Of a stretch of 64,000 nt of DNA, positions 48,242 through 56,686 are shown piece after piece. The translations under genes and the position numbers were made by a program. The stretch spans positions 434,001-498,000 of the forward strand of contig NZ_CP034726.1 of assembly GCF_004359375.1 (NCBI RefSeq). The letters run 5' to 3'. The notes beneath the pieces are model-generated. The model did not search any database, was not told the DNA's origin, and saw nothing but the letters and a program-made list of their open reading frames with translations. Every line of letters begins with the position of its first letter. Within the stretch, counting starts at the first letter, position 1. Origin of the DNA: Acetilactobacillus jinshanensis. Lineage in GTDB: Bacteria > Bacillota > Bacilli > Lactobacillales > Lactobacillaceae.

Positions 48242-49123
48242 GTGAATATACGAAATTTTTTGTTTAAGTTGAGGTTGTGTCATGGAATTGGGATTAACGG
48301 TGAACACAACGTTTATTTAAAAATTAAATCTTTGATAAAGAATAAACAACTGATAGATTTATCCGTGAAGGATATTATTAAAATCGCAAAGATATCAACT
48401 CGTTTTAAAACGATGTTTAAGCAGGATTACGCTAGCCAAGGTTTAAAAGATCGAATTAAGCAGAACCAACAGGAGAAATGGCTTTGCATTTTAGATGATA
48501 AATATCCATAACGGTTGAGGGAGTCGAGTTGCCCACCGAACATCTTGTTTTACCGTGGTCAGATTGAGTTATTGAAGTCACGGTGTTTGGGTGTTGTCGG
48601 TGCCCGTAAAAACAGTCAGTATTCAATTGAAGCGATTGGTAAAGTTTTGCCAGCTATAATTAAAAAGGGCATTACCATTGTGGCGGGATTAGCCGAAGGC
48701 GTTGATACGTTAGGTCATCAATGCGCAATCGCTAATCAAGGCAATACGATTGCGGTGATTGGAACCGGTCTTGACCAGATTTATCCACGTTTTCATCATG
48801 ATCTGCAGAAATATATTGAAAAGTATCAATTGTTAATTACCGAGTATCCGTTGGGTGAGGGACCACGTGGCTTTCATTTCCCAGCTCGGAACCGAATTAT
48901 TGCTGGACTGGTCGAAACGATTACGATCGTGGAAGCAAAGCAGCGATCAGGGAGTTTGATCACTGCTAATTTGGCGTTGCGAGATAACCGTAACGTGACG
49001 GCGATTCCAGGCTCAATCATGAGTCCTTTATCAAACGGGTGTAACGAGTTGATTCAGGAGGGTGCCAAACCCGTTTGTTGCGCAAAAGATATATTGGAAG
49101 AGTTCTATAATTTGACAAAATAG
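48242..49123 (+). pseudogene. dprA: dprA interrupted by one in-frame stop codon
   Basis: Positions 48242-48508 encode the N-terminal 89 residues of DprA/Smf, ending LDDKYP. A TAA at 48509-48511 follows, and the same frame continues RLRESSCPPNILFYRG, the normal DprA sequence after YP. The Rossmann domain is otherwise complete (VVGARKNSQYS, GLAEGVDTLGH, RSGSLITANLAL). One substitution, for example GAA to TAA, explains it. A TTG at 48515, three bases after the stop, could allow weak reinitiation of a 202-residue C-terminal part, but it has no ribosome-binding site. DprA loads RecA on incoming DNA in transformation. Confidence 0.88.
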
Positions 49124-49199
49124 GATTATGTGCCCTATTATGTTGACCGATATTAATCAGAGATTTTAACCTGAATTTGATTGAAGGTCGATTTTTGTA

Positions 49200-51332
49200 A
49201 TGGTTACAAAAACAAAAACAACTAAAACCAGAAAGAAGCGGACAACGCGTCGACGGACTCGACGTCGTAACCGTAAAAAATTAGTAATTGTCGAATCACC
49301 ATCGAAAGCTAAAACCGTTGGTAAATTTTTAGGCCGAACTTACCGGGTCGTTGCCAGTAAGGGCCACGTTAGAGATCTACCAAAGAGTAAGATGGGTGTC
49401 GACATTAAACATAATTACAAACCTCACTACATTTCAATTCGTGGTAAGGGTGACACCATTCGGATGCTAAAGTCCGAAGCTAAAAAGGCTAAAAAAATTT
49501 ACTTAGCATCGGACCCTGATCGTGAAGGAGAAGCCATTTCTTGGCATTTAGCACATTTATTGAAGTTAAACGTTAAGGATAAGAACCGAGTATCTTTTAA
49601 TCAGATTACTCGAGACACCGTTCGTGATTCATTTAAACATCCGCGAACCATTGACATGAACTTGGTAAACGCTCAACAGGCCCGTCGAATCCTTGACCGT
49701 TTAGTTGGTTATTCCATTTCACCAGTCTTGTGGCGTAAGGTTAAGAAAGGCCTAAGTGCCGGCCGTGTCCAATCAATTGCCTTATGGCTGGTTATCCAAC
49801 GTGAACGTGCCATTAAGAAGTTTAAGCCACAAGAATATTGGACGATTGATTTAAATCTTAGTAAAGCTAACTCTAAATTTAAGGGTAGCTTCTGGGGTGT
49901 TAACGGTAAGAAACGTGAATTGCATAACAATCATGACGTTCAGGAAGTTATGAAGAACGTCAACGCTAAACAGTCGTTAACGATTACCGATGTTAAGAAA
50001 CGCATTCGTCATCGTCGGCCAACTCGACCATTCACGACCAGTACGATGCAACAGGCTGCTAACCGTCGTTTACACTTCCGAACGGGTCGTACTATGATGG
50101 CTGCCCAACAGTTATTTGAAGGAATTACGATTGGCCGTCACGGTAATCAAGGTCTAATTACGTATATGCGTACCGACTCGACTAGAATTGCAACTCAGGC
50201 CGAACACCATGCCGCTAAATTTATTCATGATCAGTTTGGTAAAGAATATGTAGCTAATCCACCGGCTAAGGGTAAAGAATCCAAGGGTGAACAGGATGCT
50301 CATGAAGCTATTCGACCAACTTCGGTTTTCCGGACCCCTAGTAGTATTAAGCGTTATCTGACTCGTGATCAGTACCGTCTTTATGCTTTGATTTGGATCC
50401 ATTTCGTCGCCAGTCAAATGACTCCGGCCAAGATTAACACCATGACGTTAAGTATGGAACAGAATCACGTTGACTTTCGTGCCAACGGTTCTCGTTTAAT
50501 CTTCCCTGGATTTTTAACGGTATACGGAATGAGCAACAAAGATAGTAACTTGATGCCTGATTTAAAGGCTAATGATACCGTTAAGATTGACAGTATCAAT
50601 CCTGATCAGCATTTTACTCAGCCGCCGGCACGTTACAGTGAAGCTAATCTTATTCATACTTTAGAAAAGAACGGTGTGGGTCGTCCATCAACGTATTCAC
50701 CAACTTTGAGTACTATTCAGCGTCGTTATTACGTTCGTTTGAAAGCTCGTCGATTTGTACCAACCGAATTAGGTGAAATCGTTAATAAGATCGTTGAAAC
50801 GTACTTCCCTGACATCGTTAACATCAAATTTACAGCTGATTTAGAAAATAAGCTGGATCAGATTGCGGCTGCCAAACGGAACTGGGTCCGAGTTGTGGAC
50901 CAATTCTATCAACCATTCTCTAAAGAAGTTGATCATGCCCAGTCGCAGTTAAAAGATGTTCAGGTCAAGGATAAATTAGCTGGTTTCAATTGTTCAATCT
51001 GTGGTGCACCAATGGTCATCAAGATGGGTCGTTACGGTAAGTTTGATGCTTGCTCGAGATTTCCAGCTTGTCGAAACACCAAAGCCATTGTTCAGAAGAT
51101 CGGCGTAACCTGTCCAAAATGTAAGAAAGGTCAGGTCATCGTTCGTCGATCTCGGCGTGGCCGAAAGTTCTACGGCTGTTCACGTTATCCAAAATGTGAT
51201 TTCGTCAGCTGGTACAAGCCGATTAGCCGAAAGTGTCCTAAAGACGGTCACTTCTTAGTTGAAAAGCGAACCCGTGGTGGTTATCAGGTCGTATGTCCGA
51301 ACCATGATTATAAAGAAGCTTTACAGAAATAA
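49200..51332 (+). CDS. topA: DNA topoisomerase I
   Basis: This 710-residue type IA topoisomerase has the TOPRIM start LVIVESPSKAKTVGKFLG (about residues 29-46), an active-site tyrosine in YMRTDSTR (about 321-328) and three C-terminal zinc-ribbon units (CSICGAP, CPKCKKG, CPKDGHF). The first 28 residues are almost all Lys, Arg and Thr, a DNA-binding-like tail. The enzyme relaxes negative supercoils. The ribosome-binding site is GAAGG, rather far upstream. In lactobacilli trmFO, xerC and hslV normally follow, but none is present. Confidence 0.95.
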   Translation: MVTKTKTTKTRKKRTTRRRTRRRNRKKLVIVESPSKAKTVGKFLGRTYRVVASKGHVRDLPKSKMGVDIKHNYKPHYISIRGKGDTIRMLKSEAKKAKKIYLASDPDREGEAISWHLAHLLKLNVKDKNRVSFNQITRDTVRDSFKHPRTIDMNLVNAQQARRILDRLVGYSISPVLWRKVKKGLSAGRVQSIALWLVIQRERAIKKFKPQEYWTIDLNLSKANSKFKGSFWGVNGKKRELHNNHDVQEVMKNVNAKQSLTITDVKKRIRHRRPTRPFTTSTMQQAANRRLHFRTGRTMMAAQQLFEGITIGRHGNQGLITYMRTDSTRIATQAEHHAAKFIHDQFGKEYVANPPAKGKESKGEQDAHEAIRPTSVFRTPSSIKRYLTRDQYRLYALIWIHFVASQMTPAKINTMTLSMEQNHVDFRANGSRLIFPGFLTVYGMSNKDSNLMPDLKANDTVKIDSINPDQHFTQPPARYSEANLIHTLEKNGVGRPSTYSPTLSTIQRRYYVRLKARRFVPTELGEIVNKIVETYFPDIVNIKFTADLENKLDQIAAAKRNWVRVVDQFYQPFSKEVDHAQSQLKDVQVKDKLAGFNCSICGAPMVIKMGRYGKFDACSRFPACRNTKAIVQKIGVTCPKCKKGQVIVRRSRRGRKFYGCSRYPKCDFVSWYKPISRKCPKDGHFLVEKRTRGGYQVVCPNHDYKEALQK

Positions 51333-51349
51333 GCTAAATATGATTTAAT

Positions 51350-51384
51350 AAAAGCAGCATCGTTTTTAAGGGATGCTGCTTTTG
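51350..51384 (+). terminator. topA terminator
   Basis: AAAAGCAGCAT (51350-51360) pairs with ATGCTGCTTTT (51373-51383), an 11-bp perfect stem. It separates topA from hslU. Confidence 0.85.
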
Positions 51385-51422
51385 TTTACAAGAAATCGAA
51401 TTTAAGAAAGGCTGCTATTAAT

Positions 51423-52844
51423 ATGGATAATATGATGACCCCTCGTGAAATCGTTAAGGAATTAAATAAGTATATTGTGGGCCAAACTGAAGCAAAGAAA
51501 GCCGTTGCAATTGCATTGCGTAACCGCTACCGACGATTACAATTGCCTAAGTCAATTCAAGAAGACATCACTCCTAAAAATTTATTAATGATCGGGTCGA
51601 CCGGTGTTGGGAAGACTGAAATTGCTCGACGATTAGCTCGACTTGTTAAGGCGCCGTTTATCAAGGTTGAAGCCACTAAATTTACTGAAGTTGGTTACGT
51701 TGGTAACGATGTTCAATCGATGATTCGTGATTTAGTCTATCAGGCGGTTCATAACGAAAAGAAGTTATATTACGCAAAGGTCCATGATGAAGCCGTTCGT
51801 CGTGCTAATAATGAATTAGTAAAATTATTGGTACCAGCTCAGTCAAAAGCTCAGCAGCAACAGACTAAGCAACAGGGCCTTAATGATCTAATGGGGATGT
51901 TTAAAGATCTCCAGAAAGGTAAAATGCCGGATTATTCTAAGATGAATAATGATGCGCAATCTCCTCACGTTAGTGATGACGTGAAAGAAAAACGGATGAA
52001 CGTTTCCCAGAAACTTAACCAGGGCCTTTTAGAAAACGACGTGGTTAAAGTTTGGGTAAACGATCCAAATCAAGCTGTTAGCCCGCAAAACAATGCTTTG
52101 AGCCAGATGGGAATCAACTTGAATGACATTATGCCAAAGCGAAAGGTTCCGCGTAGTATGAAAGTTTCTGAAGCACGGAAAGTCTTAACCCGTCAGCAGG
52201 CTGATGAATTAATTAATACGGCTGATCTATATCATGATGCCATTAAAAAGGCCGAAAATTCAGGAATCATTTTTATTGATGAAATTGATAAGATCTGTGG
52301 TACCAAAGCCAAGAACCAAGCTGAAGTTTCACGTCAGGGTGTTCAACGAGATCTATTACCACTGGTTGAAGGAACGCAAGTTAAGACCAAGTATGGTTTA
52401 GTGGACACCAGTCACATTCTATTTATTGCCGCGGGTGCTTTTGCTGACAGTAAACCGAGTGACTTAATGCCTGAATTACAGGGCCGTTTCCCAATTCGTG
52501 TCAAATTAAATTCATTATCACAGGACGATTTCGTTAAGATTTTGACCGAACCGAAGAATTCACTGGTTAAACAGTACATTGCTTTGATTGGTACGGATAA
52601 CATCAAGGTTACGTTCACCATCGAATCAATTCGAGAAATCGCTAAGATTGCCTATGACGTTAATAAGAATACTCAAGACATTGGTGCCCGTCGTTTACAG
52701 ACCGTTCTTGAAAAGCTATTGGAAGATCTGTTGTACGAAGGTCCTGACATGGAAATGGGCAACATTACGATTACCCGGAAGTATGTCGATGACAAGGTCG
52801 GTAATCTTGCCAAGAATAAGAAGTGGATGCGTTTCCTGCTTTAA
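51423..52844 (+). CDS. hslU: HslU ATPase (ClpY), without adjacent hslV
   Basis: This 473-residue AAA+ protein has Walker A GSTGVGKTE (about residues 58-66), the GYVGNDVQSMIRDL pore-loop region, an I-domain (about 110-240) and Walker B IIFIDEIDKI (about 281-290). HslU unfolds substrates for the HslV peptidase, normally encoded just upstream in the same operon. Here hslV is absent and a terminator lies upstream. The C-terminal tail ends KKWMRFLL, hydrophobic as needed to dock into HslV. Either hslV lies elsewhere or HslU works alone. Confidence 0.93.
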   Translation: MDNMMTPREIVKELNKYIVGQTEAKKAVAIALRNRYRRLQLPKSIQEDITPKNLLMIGSTGVGKTEIARRLARLVKAPFIKVEATKFTEVGYVGNDVQSMIRDLVYQAVHNEKKLYYAKVHDEAVRRANNELVKLLVPAQSKAQQQQTKQQGLNDLMGMFKDLQKGKMPDYSKMNNDAQSPHVSDDVKEKRMNVSQKLNQGLLENDVVKVWVNDPNQAVSPQNNALSQMGINLNDIMPKRKVPRSMKVSEARKVLTRQQADELINTADLYHDAIKKAENSGIIFIDEIDKICGTKAKNQAEVSRQGVQRDLLPLVEGTQVKTKYGLVDTSHILFIAAGAFADSKPSDLMPELQGRFPIRVKLNSLSQDDFVKILTEPKNSLVKQYIALIGTDNIKVTFTIESIREIAKIAYDVNKNTQDIGARRLQTVLEKLLEDLLYEGPDMEMGNITITRKYVDDKVGNLAKNKKWMRFLL

Positions 52845-52865
52845 AAAGAAAAGAATATAAAACCA

Positions 52866-52906
52866 AAAAGAGTTGGTGATTTTATTAATATCACCAGCTC
52901 TTTTTT
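52866..52906 (+). terminator. hslU terminator
   Basis: AAAAGAGTTGGTGAT (52866-52880) pairs with ATCACCAGCTCTTTT (52890-52904) with one wobble, followed by T. Confidence 0.93.
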
Positions 52907-52945
52907 GCTAAAATAAAGATGAACATAAATTGAGGACTGATAACA

Positions 52946-53824
52946 GTGAGGGTAACTTTACATAATCGTTATTTAAACGTTGTCGATAATACTAAAGGTG
53001 CCGAATTAAACAGTATCAAGGGACCTAACCAGACGGAATACCTATGGCAAGCCGATTCTGATTATTGGGGCTGGCACGCACCTATTTTGTTTCCAATCGT
53101 GGGTCGTTTAGTCAATAATCAGTATCGTTATCAAGGCCACACGTATCAAATGCATCAACATGGTTTTGCTCGACAGAGTCAATTCAAAGTCGATAGTGCA
53201 TCTGACACTCAGGTGACGTTTGAATTAAAGTCATCAACAAGGACCCATAAGTTATATCCATTTGATTTTGACCTAAAAGTTAGCTACAAATTAGTTGCCC
53301 ACACCGTTCAGGTTCAGATTAAGGTCAACAACGTCAGTGATAAAGAATTATGGTTCTCAACCGGTTCTCATCCCGGCTTTAACTTACCGCTTCGTCACGA
53401 TGGAGCCACCTTTGAAGATTATCATTTAACAGTTGCGCCTAAGAAAGTTTATCCACGAATCATTCTTAAGAATTCATTGAACGATGTTCAGCATCCAATT
53501 AAAGCGGACATGCGGACACCACTTAATCTAACCCATAAATTATTTAACAATGATGCATTTGTGTTATCATTACATGGACACCAGACAACATTGATGTTGT
53601 CTACGTTTAAGGATAACAATGGAGTTGCCGTTACGGTCTATAATTGTCCATACGTTGGTGTCTGGTCACCATATCCGAAGCGAGCACCATTTGCTTGTAT
53701 TGAACCTTGGTGGGGCTTAGCTGATAATTATTATCATCACGGTGAATTTACGAAGAAGACCGCAATTAATAAGTTGAGTTCTCATCAGGACTTTACCGCT
53801 CGTTTTGACATTACCGTTTTTTAA
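52946..53824 (+). CDS. aldose 1-epimerase family protein (LacX-like)
   Basis: This 292-residue beta-sandwich protein has the galactose-mutarotase pattern: catalytic-histidine positions in MHQHGFARQS (about residues 69-78) and STGSHPGFNLPL (about 141-152), and a glutamate in FACIEPWWG near 251. It probably interconverts sugar anomers; the short ~290-residue form resembles LacX rather than GalM. No sugar genes lie beside it. The start is a GTG with GAGGA upstream. Confidence 0.87.
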   Translation: MRVTLHNRYLNVVDNTKGAELNSIKGPNQTEYLWQADSDYWGWHAPILFPIVGRLVNNQYRYQGHTYQMHQHGFARQSQFKVDSASDTQVTFELKSSTRTHKLYPFDFDLKVSYKLVAHTVQVQIKVNNVSDKELWFSTGSHPGFNLPLRHDGATFEDYHLTVAPKKVYPRIILKNSLNDVQHPIKADMRTPLNLTHKLFNNDAFVLSLHGHQTTLMLSTFKDNNGVAVTVYNCPYVGVWSPYPKRAPFACIEPWWGLADNYYHHGEFTKKTAINKLSSHQDFTARFDITVF

Positions 53825-53844
53825 AGCTAATTCAGAATAATAAA

Positions 53845-53880
53845 AAGCTCCCTAATCAATTAATTTAATTAGGGAGTTTT
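53845..53880. terminator. bidirectional terminator between the epimerase gene and plsY
   Basis: AGCTCCCTAAT (53846-53856) pairs with ATTAGGGAGTT (53868-53878), with T-runs on both strands. Confidence 0.88.
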
Positions 53881-53900
53881 ATTGACGTTAATTTTAATCT

Positions 53901-54536
53901 TTATTTAGTGGCATGCTTTTTCTTCATGTGCCAATATACTAATCCGTAGTGGATGAGATTTTCATGGCCATGAACCATCCGAATGATGTTACTTCGATGT
54001 TTATAATAAACAAAGATCGTTAAAATTACGGCTAGTGGGAACAAGTACCAGTCATGAATTAATAAAATAATGATGGTAACAGTCGTAAAAGAAAATAGGC
54101 TGGCAAAACTAACCATACTGGTTAATAACGTCATGATCACCATCATGCTAAAGCAATATACAAAAAGCCAGGGACTATATACTAATAGCATCCCGGCACT
54201 GGTTGCCACAGCTTTACCACCATGGAAATGATCAAAGATCGATGCGGAATGACCAAGGATTGCCATGATTCCGAAGATTAGCATCGTTGGTTTGATGTTC
54301 CAGAAATCAATGTTGAACCAGATGGGTAAGAGCGTTGCAATACTACCCTTAGCAATATCCAGAATCATACAAACAACACCAGGGAAGACACCTAGAACAC
54401 GTAAAGCGTTGGTCGCACCAATATTATGCGAACCGTAGTTACGAATGTCCTTGTGATAGAATAATTTACCGATCCACAGGCCATTCGGGATTGCGCCTAA
54501 AAGATACGCAATCACTAAAAAAATTGTAATTTTCAA
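53901..54536 (-). CDS. plsY: glycerol-3-phosphate acyltransferase PlsY
   Basis: The protein is 211 residues from the TTG at 54536, selected because GAAGGTG lies 6 bases upstream; longer frames exceed the family length. Five to six hydrophobic segments and the signature GSHNIGATNALRVLG (about residues 36-50) identify PlsY, which transfers acyl groups from acyl-phosphate to glycerol-3-phosphate to start phospholipid synthesis. The divergent order plsY / parE-parC is standard in Firmicutes. Confidence 0.93.
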   Translation of the reverse strand: MKITIFLVIAYLLGAIPNGLWIGKLFYHKDIRNYGSHNIGATNALRVLGVFPGVVCMILDIAKGSIATLLPIWFNIDFWNIKPTMLIFGIMAILGHSASIFDHFHGGKAVATSAGMLLVYSPWLFVYCFSMMVIMTLLTSMVSFASLFSFTTVTIIILLIHDWYLFPLAVILTIFVYYKHRSNIIRMVHGHENLIHYGLVYWHMKKKHATK

Positions 54537-54615
54537 AATATTCACCTTCGAAGTTGAAATGAAATCCAAATTAATTTTATCAGTTTTTGCTTTGAATGCC
54601 CAATCCGTTCCAAAC

Positions 54616-54645
54616 TTGCATGAACTTAGCATTTCAAAATAAAAT
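54616..54645 (+). promoter_or_regulatory. possible parE promoter
   Basis: TTGCAT (54616-54621), 18 bases, TAAAAT (54640-54645). It lies 58 bases before parE within the divergent plsY/parE gap. Confidence 0.45.
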
Positions 54646-54702
54646 TAGCGTCCCGTTAATAATTTGATTAAAATAAGTATGTTAGAAAAAGGAGTCAACA
54701 CA

Positions 54703-56670
54703 ATGGCGAAAGATACACAACAATATAACGCGTCTTCAATTAAAATCCTGAAGGGATTAGACGCGGTTCGTAAACGGCCTGGAATGTATATCGGGTCCAC
54801 CGATAGTTCCGGACTTCATCAATTGGTCTATGAAATCGTTGATAACTCCGTTGATGAAGCTTTAGCGGGCTACGGTAAAGAAATCCGCGTCACGATTCAT
54901 AAAGATAACAGTGTCACCGTCGTCGACCACGGTCGTGGAATTCCGGTGGGGATGCATCCCTCTGGTAAACCAACTCCAGAAGTCATCTTCACGGTTCTTC
55001 ATGCCGGTGGTAAATTTACTGAAAACGGTGGCTACAAGACCTCAGGTGGTCTACATGGTGTTGGTGCCAGTGTCGTCAACGCTATGTCATCTCATCTAAC
55101 CGTTACGATCGTTCGTAATGGTCATCGCTATCAAGAAAAATTCCAAAATGGTGGTCATCCCGTTGGTACTTTAAAAGATTTAGGTCCAACCAGTGCTCAT
55201 ACTGGAACGACCGTCACCTTTAAACCAGATGCCAGCCTCTTTACCACGACCGTTTTAAATTATGGAATCATTCGTGAACATTTACGTGAAGAAGCCTTTC
55301 TGCTTAAAGGCATTAAGATCATTCTGACCGATGAACGTAAGCAACCAAAGCGTCAGGACGTTTTTAAATATGATCAAGGAATCCGTGAATTCGTTCAATA
55401 TCTAAACGAAGGTAAACATACTTTAGGCCACGTGATGTACTTCAAAGGTAAGAAACAGGGAATTACCGTTGAAGTTGCCGCTCAATACAATGATGGCTAC
55501 ACCGAAAACATTTTGTCGTTCGTTAATAACGTTCGAACACCTGAAGGTGGAACTCATGAAATCGGCTTCCGAAACGCCTGGACGAAGACCTTTAATGAAT
55601 ACGGTAAAAAAGTTGGTTTGATCCGATCCAAGCGGAAAGCTTTAAGTGGCAGTGACGTTCGTGAAGGCTTATCCGTGGTAATTGCACTCTGGATTCCTGA
55701 AGAATTACTGGAATTCGAAGGTCAAACTAAGGAAAAGTTAGGGACGCCCGAAGCTCGATCGGTTGTTGATCAGATCGTTACTGAACAACTCGGTTACTAC
55801 CTAATGGAACACGGTAAGTTTGCCCAGCAGTTAGTTATGAAGTCAACGAAGGCTAAGCAGGCTCGTGAAGCCGCTCGAAAGGCTCGGGATGCCACCCGTC
55901 GTGGTAATAAACAGAGTAAAAAGCAGCAATGGTTACTGTCCGGTAAGTTAACGCCGGCTCAGTCGAAAGACACCAGCGAAAATGAACTGTTCCTAGTCGA
56001 AGGTGATTCTGCCGGTGGATCGGCCAAGCAGGGCCGTGATCGTCGTCACCAAGCAATTTTGCCGTTGCGAGGCAAGGTTTTGAACACCGAACGAGCTAAG
56101 TTACCTGCCGTTATGAAGAACGAAGAATTAAGTACCGTAATTTATACCGTTGGGGCCGGCGCCGGAACCGAATTCGACATTAAAAAGGCCAATTATGATA
56201 AGATCATTATCATGACCGATGCCGATGATGATGGTGCTCATATCCAAATTTTGTTACTGACGTTCTTCTATAATTACATGCGCCCGATGATCGAGCACGG
56301 CCGGGTTTACATTGCCTTACCACCGTTATATAAACTTCAGACTAAACATGGTAAGAAGACCAAGATTGCCTACGCCTGGACGAAAGGCGAACTTGATCAG
56401 AAGGTCAAGAGCTTTGGTAAGAACTATACTTTGCAACGATTTAAAGGATTAGGGGAAATGAACCCTGACCAGTTATGGGAAACCACGATGAATCCAAATA
56501 AACGAACCCTCATTCAGGTTACGATTAACGATGCCCAGTTAGCTCAACGCAGAGTCGCGACGTTAATGGGCAATAAAGTTGCCCCACGTCGTAATTGGAT
56601 CGATCATCACATTCAGTTCACGATGGGTGCCAACGGCAGTATCCTGGATAACACGAAATCGGATAATTAA
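54703..56670 (+). CDS. parE: DNA topoisomerase IV subunit B
   Basis: The protein is 655 residues from the ATG at 54703 (AAAGGAG 8 bases upstream; the 39 earlier in-frame bases are unsupported). It has a GHKL ATPase domain (EIVDNSVDEALAGYG, DHGRGIPV, GGLHGVGASVVNA), a transducer domain and a TOPRIM domain (LVEGDSAGGSAKQGRDRRHQ, DADDDGAHI). QGRDRRHQAILPLRGK distinguishes ParE from GyrB. With ParC it decatenates daughter chromosomes. Confidence 0.95.
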   Translation: MAKDTQQYNASSIKILKGLDAVRKRPGMYIGSTDSSGLHQLVYEIVDNSVDEALAGYGKEIRVTIHKDNSVTVVDHGRGIPVGMHPSGKPTPEVIFTVLHAGGKFTENGGYKTSGGLHGVGASVVNAMSSHLTVTIVRNGHRYQEKFQNGGHPVGTLKDLGPTSAHTGTTVTFKPDASLFTTTVLNYGIIREHLREEAFLLKGIKIILTDERKQPKRQDVFKYDQGIREFVQYLNEGKHTLGHVMYFKGKKQGITVEVAAQYNDGYTENILSFVNNVRTPEGGTHEIGFRNAWTKTFNEYGKKVGLIRSKRKALSGSDVREGLSVVIALWIPEELLEFEGQTKEKLGTPEARSVVDQIVTEQLGYYLMEHGKFAQQLVMKSTKAKQAREAARKARDATRRGNKQSKKQQWLLSGKLTPAQSKDTSENELFLVEGDSAGGSAKQGRDRRHQAILPLRGKVLNTERAKLPAVMKNEELSTVIYTVGAGAGTEFDIKKANYDKIIIMTDADDDGAHIQILLLTFFYNYMRPMIEHGRVYIALPPLYKLQTKHGKKTKIAYAWTKGELDQKVKSFGKNYTLQRFKGLGEMNPDQLWETTMNPNKRTLIQVTINDAQLAQRRVATLMGNKVAPRRNWIDHHIQFTMGANGSILDNTKSDN

Positions 56671-56686
56671 TTAAGGAGGACTCCGC

